A stretch of 64,000 nt of DNA, taken from assembly GCA_024637225.1 (NCBI GenBank), contig JAGXFP010000052.1, positions 1-64,000 on the forward strand, read 5' to 3'. This DNA comes from Desulfobacterales bacterium. Lineage in GTDB: Bacteria > Desulfobacterota > Desulfobulbia > Desulfobulbales > JAGXFP01. Below, in pieces: positions 25,988-35,312 of the stretch (position 1 is the first letter of the stretch; every line of letters begins with the position of its first letter). The position numbers and the translations under genes are program-made. The notes beneath the pieces were generated by a model. That model had not been told where the DNA came from. It was given only the letters and a program-made list of their open reading frames with translations, and did not search any database.

Positions 25988-27175
25988 ATGGCCTTATCCA
26001 AAAAAATGCTTGAGTTCGCCGAACGCTCGTCGTGGATCAGGAAAATGTTCGAGGAAGGCGCCAAACTGAAGGGCGAGTTCGGGGCGGAAAACGTCTTCGA
26101 TTTCAGTCTCGGCAATCCCGACCTGCCCCCGCCGCCCCAGTTTATCCCGGCCCTGCAAGAGATTATCGAGGAAGAGGCGCCCGGCATCCACGGTTACATG
26201 CCGAATCCCGGCTATCCGGCGGTGCGCGACGCCATCGCCGCCCAGATCTCCAAAGAACAGAACTTTACCGTCCACGGCGCCGAGATGCTGATGACCTGCG
26301 GCGCGGCCGGCGGGCTCAACGTGGTATTGAAGGCCCTCCTCGATCCCGGCGACGAGGTGGTCATCCTGGCGCCTTTCTTCGTGGAGTACAACTTCTATGT
26401 CGACAACCACGGCGGCGTGACCAGGATCGTCAGGACCGCCGAGGATTTCAGTCTTGATCTGCCGGCCATCGAAGAAGCCCTGACCGCAAAGACCAAGGCG
26501 ATCATCATCAACAGCCCGAACAACCCAACCGGCCAGGTCTACTCGGCCGAAGAACTTGCCACGCTGGGGGAAATCCTCGCCAAAGCCGGCAAGAAATTCG
26601 GCACTACGATCTACCTGATCGGAGACGAACCCTACCGGAAAATCGTCTTCGACGATCTGGAAGTGCCCTCGATCTTCAAGGCGGACAAGAACACCATCCT
26701 GGTCTCCTCCTATTCCAAGGATCTCTCCCTGCCCGGCGAACGGATCGGCTATATCGCGGTCCACCCGGAGATCACCGACAAGGCACCGCTCCTGGGGTCG
26801 ATGGCTCTGGCCAACCGGATTCTCGGCTTCGTCAACGCCCCGGCCCTGATGCAGCGGGTGGTCGCCAAACTGCAAGGGTCCGCGGTGGACAACGCGATCT
26901 ACGCCCGGCGCCGGGAGGTGTTCTGCAGGATCTTAAAGGAGGCGGGCTACGAATTCGTCCCGCCGAAAGGGGCCTTCTACCTCTTCCCCAAAGCGCCGAT
27001 CGAAGACGATGTCAAATTCGTCGCCCTGCTCCAGGAAGAGAAGATCCTGGCCGTACCCGGCCGCGGCTTCGGGATGCCCGGCTACTTCCGGCTCGCCTTC
27101 TGTGTCGATGACGCGGTGATCGCCGGTTCGGCCGAGGGCTTCAGGAAGGCCATGGCCGCCGCCAAGGCGTTATAG
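25988..27175 (+). CDS. PLP-dependent aminotransferase, class I/II
   Basis: 395 residues, fold-type I aminotransferase. Visible are the substrate/PLP blocks NSPNNPTGQVYS (about 175-186), GDEPYRKIVFDD (about 212-223) and the PLP lysine K244 in SYSKDLSLPGERIGY. It would convert an amino acid to its 2-oxo acid in the cytoplasm. Placed with iorAB, whose substrates are aryl pyruvates, it is a good candidate for the first step of aromatic amino acid breakdown; other amino acids are possible. CAGGAG precedes the ATG. Confidence 0.9.
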   Translation: MALSKKMLEFAERSSWIRKMFEEGAKLKGEFGAENVFDFSLGNPDLPPPPQFIPALQEIIEEEAPGIHGYMPNPGYPAVRDAIAAQISKEQNFTVHGAEMLMTCGAAGGLNVVLKALLDPGDEVVILAPFFVEYNFYVDNHGGVTRIVRTAEDFSLDLPAIEEALTAKTKAIIINSPNNPTGQVYSAEELATLGEILAKAGKKFGTTIYLIGDEPYRKIVFDDLEVPSIFKADKNTILVSSYSKDLSLPGERIGYIAVHPEITDKAPLLGSMALANRILGFVNAPALMQRVVAKLQGSAVDNAIYARRREVFCRILKEAGYEFVPPKGAFYLFPKAPIEDDVKFVALLQEEKILAVPGRGFGMPGYFRLAFCVDDAVIAGSAEGFRKAMAAAKAL

Positions 27176-27188
27176 CCGTGTTTATCCG

Positions 27189-28439
27189 TTGAGCTCTTCG
27201 ACTTCCGGCAACCATTCCGGGATCCATTACGGCTGGCATATCGTCTGGAGCAGCACCCTCGTCATCTTTTCCTGCCTGGGGCTCGGCCGCTTCGCCCTCG
27301 GCATGCTGCTGCCGGCGATGGGCGCCTCCCTCGGCTTAAGCTACAGCCAGATGGGGCTGATCTCCACCGCCAACTTCAGCGGCTACCTGCTCGCGGTCCT
27401 GGGCTGCAGCCTGTTGACCGCGAGGCTCGGCCACCGGCTGGTCATCTTCCTGGCGATGCTCCTGATCGGCGGATCGATGATTCTGATCGGTATCTCGAAG
27501 GTTTATCTGATAATCCTGCTCCTCTATTTTCTGACCGGGATCGGCAGCGGCGGCGCCAATGTGCCGATCATGGCCCTGCTCTCCTCCTGGTTCGCCAGTA
27601 AAAGCCGAGGCAGGGCTACCGGTTTCGCGGTAATCGGCAGCGGCTTTGCCATCCTCCTGGCCGGTAAACTTATCCCCTTTCTAAACGCCAAGGGCGGCGA
27701 GGAGGGCTGGCGGCTGGGCTGGATGACCCTTGGCGCCATCGTCCTGATCGCCGGGCTGATCTCTTTTCTGGTCCAGCGCAACTCGCCAAGGGAAATGGGC
27801 TTGCAGCCCTACGGCAGTTCCGCGGTGCAAAAAAACGCCCCTCTACCGGATGTGGAGACCGGGATCGACCGGAAATCCGTCCTTCACCTAAGTGCGATTT
27901 ACTTCCTGTTCGGGGCCACCTATGTGGTTTACGTGACTTTTCTGGTCCTGTCTCTGGTCAACGATCGGGGATTTTCCGAGATGTCGGCCGGCAACTTCTG
28001 GGCTTGGGTCGGAGCCTTAAGTCTCCTGTCGGGACCGATCTTCGGGACCATGTCCGACCGCTTCGGCCGCAAGGCCGCCCTGGTCACGGTTTTTTCAATC
28101 CAGTCCCTAGCCTACCTGCTCGCCGGTCTCCAGGAGGTGCCGGTGATCTTCCTTTACGCCTCGATCGGCTGCTTCGGGATCACCGCCTGGGCGATCCCCT
28201 CGATCATCGCCGCTATGGCCGGGGATCTGGCCGGACCCCAGAGGGCGGCCCAGGTCTTCGGCTTCATCACCTTCATCTTCTCCCTGGGCCAGATCTCGGC
28301 CCCGGCCGTCGCCGGTATCCTGGCGGAACAAAGCGGCAACTTCTCCTCGAGCTTTATGATGACCGCGGTGCTGGCCGCCGGCGGTGCTATCTTGTCGGCT
28401 CTGCTGCCCAGGGCTCCCAGTGAAGTCGATCAGCAATAG
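27189..28439 (+). CDS. Major facilitator superfamily transporter
   Basis: 416 residues with twelve predicted membrane helices. The loop between helices 2 and 3 is ARLGHRLV and the second-half equivalent is SDRFGRKAAL, the MFS signature. The start is taken as TTG at 27189, 13 bp after the aminotransferase stop, because no upstream ATG exists and the next Met lies inside the first helix; no clear ribosome site is visible. It resembles oxalate/formate-antiporter-like or YbfB-type carriers; the substrate is unknown but probably an organic acid of this cluster. Confidence 0.88.
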   Translation: MSSSTSGNHSGIHYGWHIVWSSTLVIFSCLGLGRFALGMLLPAMGASLGLSYSQMGLISTANFSGYLLAVLGCSLLTARLGHRLVIFLAMLLIGGSMILIGISKVYLIILLLYFLTGIGSGGANVPIMALLSSWFASKSRGRATGFAVIGSGFAILLAGKLIPFLNAKGGEEGWRLGWMTLGAIVLIAGLISFLVQRNSPREMGLQPYGSSAVQKNAPLPDVETGIDRKSVLHLSAIYFLFGATYVVYVTFLVLSLVNDRGFSEMSAGNFWAWVGALSLLSGPIFGTMSDRFGRKAALVTVFSIQSLAYLLAGLQEVPVIFLYASIGCFGITAWAIPSIIAAMAGDLAGPQRAAQVFGFITFIFSLGQISAPAVAGILAEQSGNFSSSFMMTAVLAAGGAILSALLPRAPSEVDQQ

Positions 28440-28492
28440 TTGCCACGACCCTTATGCGTTGGATTGAAAAATTACATGGGTAAAAAAGATAA

Positions 28493-28516
28493 AGGGTGAG
28501 GAGAGATCCTCACCCT
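28493..28516 (-). terminator. Strong hairpin terminator ending the NACHT gene
   Basis: AGGGTGAGGA and TCCTCACCCT form a perfect 10-bp stem around a GAGA loop. Read on the minus strand it is followed by TTATCTTTTTTA, a proper T-run, about 180 bp after the NACHT stop. On the plus strand it may also stop the MFS transcript. The rest of 28440-28695 shows no gene. Confidence 0.8.
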
Positions 28517-28695
28517 GTCTTAACGATCACAGTAGAAATCTTCAGTTTTGATGGTGGCTGATAATTTAATATTTCGATATACACCTTCAATTCAAAAATC
28601 AAGATATTCAAGAGATATGCGGACTTGAGATACCCTGAAAACTGCCCCCGTAATTCCAGGAATTCACAGTCAAAAGCGTCTTAGCCCTTGTCCAT

Positions 28696-31600
28696 TTAAT
28701 TAGTTTTCTTGTCCTGTTCAATCGGTAAATTGCTACTTATAAAATCTTTAAAAGCGACAATAATTTGTGTCACGTCCTCAATTCCACTCCGAAGCTCAGT
28801 TACACAGTATTCATTGTGTTCGGTAACTTTTTTTATTGAATATTTTGCATGAAGATCAAGCAATTTATTTCGGAGTTCGGAAAGAGCATTTACATTTGTA
28901 ATTACGTAGTCGATGTTACTTTTGCATTTTTTTGCCAGAATTGAAGGAATCTTTACGAGTTCGATCTCCATATCACTTCGTGGATTCGTAAAAAGTTTTA
29001 TAATGATTTCAATGTTTTTCCTTGTGGGCTCAGCAATTGCGGGAAAGCACAATAGGGCCTTTTGTTTCAAATTTTTGCTAACTCTGTAATCGTCGATAAG
29101 ACTATGAACTTTGTTGACAAGAGATGGGGGGGCATTCTCCCCCAATCTCCTCGATGCATCAAGTAGTACTTCTATTCGTTGCTGGTTTTCGGACTTCCGT
29201 TTTTTCTTTTCATTCAGGAACATGTTAAGTTCTTTAAATATTAATTCTTTTATTCTAATTACTTCCACCTTAGCTTGGGACAAAGCAGTAATTCGTTGAC
29301 GATAATCTTCTAAGTCAAGGTGTTGAAAATCCTCTGACAGGAGAGCATCTACAGCCAGTCTATCTTTGCCGAAACATCCCAGTAGACGGATGGATGCACT
29401 GCGAACATCTGAGGTGCCTTTCTTCAACCAATCAGCCACAATTCTAAGATCGCCCAATTTGATTAAAGCAATAACTCTGCCACTCCATCGCAATGTGGTC
29501 AATGCGGCAACTAGCTCCTCTCTGGGAGTATCATTCCTTATAATACTAATGAGTTTATTATAGACATAACTTTTTTCACCTTCGGCAAAAGGAAGAAGGC
29601 GTATACCTAATATCCTGTCTCTAAGGGTTGCGGATGCAAGTAGATGATTCAAGGTCTCCTTCTTTACCGCAAGATTAGAGTATTCATCTGGGGTGGTTAC
29701 GACTGCAATATTGTTAAGAGCGCGAATAAGAATGTCTTTCTTGTCAGTATTTAGGCTAATAACATCGACATTCAGCCCGGCATGCATTGCAGCAACACTC
29801 GACAACCTGCGGGTTAGAGGGTCACTGTCCTCAATTCCGCCAATGATATCGTCCCAATACCTATAGGCCAAGCTGGGAACTCTTGCGAGTGCTTCATAAG
29901 CAGCTTGTTTATTTCGTCTTGTTTTCTTAAGAGATCTGGTAATCACTTGCAAGGCAGCATCAGTGCGAAGATTACTAGACCTACCAGCAGCTGCACAAAC
30001 TGCACTGAGTACAGCCACATCAAATCGCGAGCAAGTTTGCTCAAATGCAGTCGAAATTACTGTTGATGGCTGTTCATCGGCATAGACATAACCCACTACA
30101 TCTACTGCTGCTGCGCTAACAGCTTCGTCACCTTCTTGCATTAATTTAGCGAGCATGACATCGAATTCGGAGCCACCACACATTCGAGTTAGTTGAGCCA
30201 TCCTTTTCCCAATTTCAGCACGCACCCATGAATCTAGTCTTCCAGCTCCATTTTGCAGGCAATTTTTTATATTAACTGCAAGTAGTCGTTGCGCAGATTC
30301 TGAGGGAACTTCACACTCTAAGGCGCAGTCAATGGCAAATAAAAGCAATTTTGCATCCACATCATGCTCTGATAAATTTGAGTCTAGAAATCTTTTGATA
30401 ATTGGTGAAACATCTTCATTTTCTCCGATGATACCTGCAAGCAACGTGAGAATTTCTCGCCATCGAGGCTCACGTACAAGCATTTCTAAGTTTGTTTGTT
30501 CAAGCTCACGGCTCAAGCCGATGGCTGCAAAGTATTCAAGAAAACTGTGATGCATGAAAGTTACTATTGCATGACCATCATCTTCTCCATAACGGGATTC
30601 TAATGCTATCAACCCTGTAGATTCTGCAACCTTTTGGATGAAAGAATCAGCCTCGGCAATACTAACTGCTTCGCCATGCTGTCGTTCCATAACTCCTCGG
30701 ACAACTTCAGTAATTTCAGATCTAACGGGAAGAATCCCTGATTCCTTTTTGTAAACAGAAAGTGCTATAGCACCTAGCCTCTCGCGTAAATCTTGAACAG
30801 AAATGGGATGATGGCCAGCTTCACGCCCCCGAACAGATGCCAGTGTTTTGATTGCCTCTTCGTAGATAATATGTCGTTTGGCAGAGGGAGCTCCCGAATT
30901 TGCATAAATCATTATTAATAAAGTTAACAGGAGCGGGTTTTGCGCCATTCGAGATAAACCAGGATTCTTGTCGCAGTCTGCTATCAACTGAGAAATGACT
31001 ATATTGTCTGATGCGCAAAGTTCTCCTTCCTCAAGGTGTACATCATTTGTCGTCGCAGATAGCTTGATGGTGAGTAATCGTTCCGCTAGCGTCCTTATCT
31101 CAGCCTCGGTGAGTCCCTGTAGTTCTAATTTATGGAGAGATGGCAAGAGATTCACTACTTGAACGGCCGCAGGTCTGGATGTAACAATAACTCTATTTCC
31201 TGTCGGTAGATGCTCGATAACAAAATCGTTGATGTGCTTAACTATTTTTGCTCTCTTTTCGATTGACACAACTTCATCTAAACCGTCGAAGAAAAAAGCA
31301 AGACGTCCCTGTGTGGCTAGTCCAAGCATGTCATCATGCCCTAAATGCAGTCCACGGCGTTCAAGGAGTCTTGATGCGACAGCAAGTAAGCCAATTTCTT
31401 CCAAGTCCTTTTCGGCTGCAACCTCAGATAATGCGACCATAACAGGGACGTGATTTGAATGCCAATCGACTATTGAGGCGTTGTCTACTGGCAGAGTACT
31501 ACTGCTAGCCCTCTTGCAGTATGCGAGAATCTCACTCTTGACGAAACAGGTTTTACCTGATCCAGGATCACCGGTGATTAACACTGCACTATATTTTTGG

Positions 31601-33600
31601 CAGAATTCAAGCGCATGTGAAGTTTCTTGCCGGTCACCAGTGCTGACTTGCGCCAATAATTGTTGCTGAATCTGTTCTCTAAGTTCATCAGTAAACGGAT
31701 AGGATGCGAGGTGATCATCAACAATTTGTTCGAAACGCATAGCTGCATTGTCAGAAACATCACTTGCAGATGCATTTATGTATAGTTCATCTAACGGCAA
31801 TTCAGAGAATCTTATACCAACGTTAGCAAGAGCTGCGTACTTCATTACGTTATACTCTTTATGGCACTGTTCAAGATAGTTGTTCTCATCGAACTTATGC
31901 TCTCTCGGCTCATTGCTTGCAGTGGTTTCACCTGCATATTTCATGACGGCGAAATCTGGGTTAAGCTTGCGAAGCTTTGCGACGATGAGGTCCGTTGGAA
32001 AGAGGCTATCTCCTTTTCCCGATACAATGTGAAACTTGCTTTGTGGGGCGCTCTCATCGATGATTAGTAAAAACACTTCTTCCTTTCCTAACAATAAACT
32101 AACTATATGCTTCGCTGCATCGAGACTGGACAAAGTCATTCTTTGCTGGTCTGTAAGTAGGAATTCTGTTTCCGCAGCGATCCCTTCATTTGCAATTATT
32201 TCAATGGGTTTACGATCATGAAGCCGCAAGTACATAGCTTGCGCATCATCGGAAATTTTACCAAATGAAAGTACTGTGGCACTGGCGAATCCTTCGGTAT
32301 CCAGCTCCGTATTTATTGCTTCTACCTCCTTAGAAGAAAGAACGTGGTTTAATGCGTAAATAAAGAGCAGGAGATTCCGAGGCCCGTTGTCGAGCTCGAT
32401 TTCAAATCGCATTTTCCCATCGTTGAAATCGGTTTTGCTTATATTTGGAGTTCCTTTTTGGAAAATTGAACGCAACTTCGCGCTTACTGAGAAAAGACGG
32501 TGAATAATTTCCTCACTGGGTTGTTCAATAGGAAAAAGTTGCTTCGGCTTGGGTGACGCACGCTGCATTGTTCTGATCAACAAAGATTGCTCTTTGTTGT
32601 TTTGGGAAGTCAGAAAGGATGGAAAAGACACTTCAGCAAACTTTGAACCTAAATCATTGTCCGGTAAACACTCAGGGATTTGAAGCGAAGTGGTATTTAA
32701 CCATTTACCCTGGTGAGATTGCCAAGAGTAAGACCTAATCCTAATCTGAAAGTTGTCATCAAGACTACAGTGTGCAAAAGTATTTACGTAAGGAATCACT
32801 GTTTGATCTTGTTGTGTAGCAAGGTACGCAGCTCCGAGACCGAAAGTCTGCATCCCTTCCCGATTAAAAGTAACTTTAGGCGAATGCTCATGGCCATGGA
32901 AAAGGACAGCTTTTTTTTCCCTAAAAAGAGTGCTAAGCGCTGGTTGTTGAGACTTGAGAATGCACTCTAAAGGATGGTGTGCTAGAATTAAAACAGGTTT
33001 CAGCTCCGTCCTTGAATTTAATTGTTGACGTATTGACTGAATTGGAGATGGTGTTGACTCGCCATCTGAGTCAATGTCGCGATCCGAGAAAAACGCTGTG
33101 TTTGTGGCGAGTATGTCGAATGGGAATGATGATTCAGAACTCAGGCGACTCACTTCTTGGGTTGGATTGGGACTGACAATGGAATTCTTTTGGATAAAAT
33201 CACAGTAGGCTGCAAACACCTTTTCACGTGAACGCCGTACTTTAATACCATCATTGTCTTCACTGAAAAAACTATCTTGATTGCGTTTACCAATAGTATC
33301 CCACGTGATGGGAATTGCAGCATCACAGTCAATATCATGGTTACCAGGAACGGCAAATATAGTTGCATCAGAAAATGCGCTTAGTTTTCTCAATGGTATG
33401 AGAAATTCACTACTGAATCTTTTATACTCTTCTTCGAGTCCTGAATAAGCAATATCTCCAGTTATAAATACAAAATCTATTTTGGGTTTCCCCTGTTCGG
33501 ATACGGCAAGTTTAACAGCTTCGATCAGGGATGCCATAGCATCCGCCTGAGGACTTTTGGGCCTTCCAACGTGAAAATCTGAAAAATGAAACCATTCCAT
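28696..33600 (-). CDS. Metallophosphoesterase-NACHT-HEAT protein, candidate anti-phage NLR-like
   Basis: 1634 residues. Residues 1-300 are a calcineurin-like phosphoesterase with all metal-binding motifs: DFH (8-10), GD (48-49), GNHD (86-89), AHH (207-209) and GHEH (236-239). Residues about 300-640 are unassigned, ending in a short ELPLDELYI block as found before NACHT domains. Residues about 670-1030 are a NACHT NTPase: Walker A GDPGSGKT (677-684), Walker B LAFFFDGLDE (767-776), VIVTSRP (804-810), NPLLLTLL (888-895) and HHSFLEYFAA (1017-1026). Residues about 1040-1600 are HEAT-like helical repeats, the expected sensor. Known bacterial NACHT/Avs proteins use this order: effector, NTPase, sensor. 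AGAGGA precedes the ATG. GC is about 40-47%, versus 60% or more around it, so it was acquired by transfer. The anti-phage role is inference. Confidence 0.9.
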   Translation of the reverse strand: MEWFHFSDFHVGRPKSPQADAMASLIEAVKLAVSEQGKPKIDFVFITGDIAYSGLEEEYKRFSSEFLIPLRKLSAFSDATIFAVPGNHDIDCDAAIPITWDTIGKRNQDSFFSEDNDGIKVRRSREKVFAAYCDFIQKNSIVSPNPTQEVSRLSSESSFPFDILATNTAFFSDRDIDSDGESTPSPIQSIRQQLNSRTELKPVLILAHHPLECILKSQQPALSTLFREKKAVLFHGHEHSPKVTFNREGMQTFGLGAAYLATQQDQTVIPYVNTFAHCSLDDNFQIRIRSYSWQSHQGKWLNTTSLQIPECLPDNDLGSKFAEVSFPSFLTSQNNKEQSLLIRTMQRASPKPKQLFPIEQPSEEIIHRLFSVSAKLRSIFQKGTPNISKTDFNDGKMRFEIELDNGPRNLLLFIYALNHVLSSKEVEAINTELDTEGFASATVLSFGKISDDAQAMYLRLHDRKPIEIIANEGIAAETEFLLTDQQRMTLSSLDAAKHIVSLLLGKEEVFLLIIDESAPQSKFHIVSGKGDSLFPTDLIVAKLRKLNPDFAVMKYAGETTASNEPREHKFDENNYLEQCHKEYNVMKYAALANVGIRFSELPLDELYINASASDVSDNAAMRFEQIVDDHLASYPFTDELREQIQQQLLAQVSTGDRQETSHALEFCQKYSAVLITGDPGSGKTCFVKSEILAYCKRASSSTLPVDNASIVDWHSNHVPVMVALSEVAAEKDLEEIGLLAVASRLLERRGLHLGHDDMLGLATQGRLAFFFDGLDEVVSIEKRAKIVKHINDFVIEHLPTGNRVIVTSRPAAVQVVNLLPSLHKLELQGLTEAEIRTLAERLLTIKLSATTNDVHLEEGELCASDNIVISQLIADCDKNPGLSRMAQNPLLLTLLIMIYANSGAPSAKRHIIYEEAIKTLASVRGREAGHHPISVQDLRERLGAIALSVYKKESGILPVRSEITEVVRGVMERQHGEAVSIAEADSFIQKVAESTGLIALESRYGEDDGHAIVTFMHHSFLEYFAAIGLSRELEQTNLEMLVREPRWREILTLLAGIIGENEDVSPIIKRFLDSNLSEHDVDAKLLLFAIDCALECEVPSESAQRLLAVNIKNCLQNGAGRLDSWVRAEIGKRMAQLTRMCGGSEFDVMLAKLMQEGDEAVSAAAVDVVGYVYADEQPSTVISTAFEQTCSRFDVAVLSAVCAAAGRSSNLRTDAALQVITRSLKKTRRNKQAAYEALARVPSLAYRYWDDIIGGIEDSDPLTRRLSSVAAMHAGLNVDVISLNTDKKDILIRALNNIAVVTTPDEYSNLAVKKETLNHLLASATLRDRILGIRLLPFAEGEKSYVYNKLISIIRNDTPREELVAALTTLRWSGRVIALIKLGDLRIVADWLKKGTSDVRSASIRLLGCFGKDRLAVDALLSEDFQHLDLEDYRQRITALSQAKVEVIRIKELIFKELNMFLNEKKKRKSENQQRIEVLLDASRRLGENAPPSLVNKVHSLIDDYRVSKNLKQKALLCFPAIAEPTRKNIEIIIKLFTNPRSDMEIELVKIPSILAKKCKSNIDYVITNVNALSELRNKLLDLHAKYSIKKVTEHNEYCVTELRSGIEDVTQIIVAFKDFISSNLPIEQDKKTN

Positions 33601-33777
33601 ACTTAAGATCCTCTATTGTATTCATATCAAAAACATGCAAACAAACTTCCACGTTAAAGACTCACACAGGGTTCCGGGAACACCTTATTTAATTGATAGT
33701 CAAGATATTTCCAAAGAAAGCTAACCTGGTTTTTTAAAGAGGGTACCATTAATCCCTGGCGATTTTTTCCGAACTCG

Positions 33778-34800
33778 TCAAAATTCAATCTCTTCCTTGA
33801 GATTTCTGGTCAACAGGGAGCCGACCGCCTCGCCGCAGTCCATATCCTCATAGATCACCCGGTAGACCTGTGCAAGGATGGGCATCTCCACCCCTTCGCG
33901 CCTGGCCAGATTCCAGGCGGACTTGGTGGTCTTGACCCCTTCGGCGACCATCTCCATCTCGGCGACGATCTCGTCGATCTTACGACCCTGGCCGAGCTTC
34001 AGGCCGACCTGGCGGTTTCGGGAAAGATCGCCGGTACAGGTCAGGACCAGATCGCCCATCCCGGCCAGACCGGCAAAGGTTAGAGGGTTTGCCCCCATTT
34101 TTACGCCGAGGCGGGTGATCTCGGCCAAACCCCGGGTAATCAGGGCGGCTCTGGTATTGGTCCCGTAACCGAGGCCGTCACTGATCCCGGCGGCAATGGC
34201 GATGGGGTTCTTCAGCGCGCCGGCAAGTTCGATGCCGATCAGGTCGGTGGAGGTATAAACCCGAAAGAGATTGGTATTGAAAAGCTGCTGGCAAAAGCGG
34301 GCTTCATTGATGTTTTCGGCGGCGATCGCTACGGCGGTGGGTACGCCAGCCGCCACTTCCTTGGCGAAACTGGGTCCGGCCAGCACCGCCACGCGGAGGC
34401 GGGGAGGGTGGGGAAGGCGGGAAAGTTCATCGACGATGACCTGGTCCATGGTCATCAGGGTGTCGTTTTCGATGCCCTTTACCGCGGAAATTATGTAGGT
34501 ATCGTCGGATAAAGAGGGGAGCAGCAGCCGGAACACCTCGCGAAAACCATGGGAGGGCACGACCATCAGGACCGCCGCCATACCTTCCGCCGCTTCGGCC
34601 AGATCGCCGGTTACCGTTAAGTTATCCGGCAGTTTGAAACCGGGCAGATAGGTGAGATTCTCCCGGTTGGCGGCGATCTCTTCAACATGCTCCCGCCGAT
34701 GCGCCCAGAGGCGCACCCGACAACCCTTGTCGCTCAACAGTTTGGCCAGGGCGGTTCCCCAACTGCCGGCCCCGATCACCGCTACCTGTTGGACGGGCAT
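33778..34800 (-). CDS. gpsA: Glycerol-3-phosphate dehydrogenase [NAD(P)+]
   Basis: 340 residues, usual for GpsA, which reduces dihydroxyacetone phosphate to sn-glycerol-3-phosphate for phospholipids. The Rossmann motif GAGSWGTALAKLL (about 10-22) opens the protein. The family blocks SAVKGIE, AGPSFAKEV and the catalytic region LAGALKNPIAIAAGI follow. GAGGAGAG precedes the ATG. It is next to the low-GC island; the composition returns to the genome norm here. Confidence 0.96.
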   Translation of the reverse strand: MPVQQVAVIGAGSWGTALAKLLSDKGCRVRLWAHRREHVEEIAANRENLTYLPGFKLPDNLTVTGDLAEAAEGMAAVLMVVPSHGFREVFRLLLPSLSDDTYIISAVKGIENDTLMTMDQVIVDELSRLPHPPRLRVAVLAGPSFAKEVAAGVPTAVAIAAENINEARFCQQLFNTNLFRVYTSTDLIGIELAGALKNPIAIAAGISDGLGYGTNTRAALITRGLAEITRLGVKMGANPLTFAGLAGMGDLVLTCTGDLSRNRQVGLKLGQGRKIDEIVAEMEMVAEGVKTTKSAWNLARREGVEMPILAQVYRVIYEDMDCGEAVGSLLTRNLKEEIEF

Positions 34801-34821
34801 ATTGACTCTCCTCGTTTATTT

Positions 34822-34970
34822 GATGGCGTCGCAAAAACTCGCCAACTCCCGCGTTGCTGCAAATTGTCTCGTCATTGCAGCGTACTGAAGTACGCTTCAT
34901 TCCTCGAAATTTGCGCGCCTTGAATCTGACGATTTTTGCTTAGCCATCCCTTTTTTTAACTTTTTGCGAG
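34822..34970 (+). repeat. Long imperfect palindrome, family A copy 2
   Basis: Nearly identical to 4666-4813: GATGGCGTCGCAAAAA start, CGTACTGAAGTACG centre, TTTTTGCTTAGCCATC and CTTTTTGCGA end (34960-34969). It lies just upstream of gpsA on the minus strand. Confidence 0.85.
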
Positions 34971-35219
34971 TTCATCTTGATCGATGAGCTTGCAGAAAGT
35001 AGAGATTGCCATAATGTCATTTAGACCAACGGTCGGGAAATCCTTATACCGCAAGGGCATAAGTCTCGTAATGAGCTGACAAGCTGCTCAACTCGGGTTT
35101 AATAGTTCCAATTGGTTGGAGAATAAGATTTCTCACATAGGTTCGAAATGACAAAACTCCTCTCTCAGCCGTCGCGAATTAAGGAACTAAGAAACCGGTT
35201 TACACGCATCGAAAAAGTC

Positions 35220-35293
35220 CGTCATTCCGGCACGCTTTTAGCCGGAATCCAGATCATACGCTGGATGCCGGCTAAAAGCATGCCGGCATGACG
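35220..35293. repeat. 74-bp palindromic repeat, CGTCATTCCGGCACGC type
   Basis: The left arm CGTCATTCCGGCACGCTTTT and the inverse of AAAAGCATGCCGGCATGACG pair with few mismatches around ATCATACG. Palindromes of this type are widely dispersed in proteobacterial genomes. It sits just past the gyrA stop. Confidence 0.8.
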
Positions 35294-35312
35294 ATGTCCC
35301 CCAGGAGAGTGC

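Larger units (their letters stand above)
34801..35312. other. Repeat-rich gap between gpsA and gyrA
   Basis: No gene. It contains family A copy 2 (34822-34970), a GTCATTTAGACC...GGTTCGAAATGAC repeat with an extra roughly 55 bp insert (35016-35152) and a 74-bp palindrome (35220-35293). Confidence 0.75.

Noticed and set aside
28493-28516. Attachment site or island boundary at the hairpin
   Set aside because: No matching sequence at the other end of the island; hairpin plus T-run is explained as a terminator.
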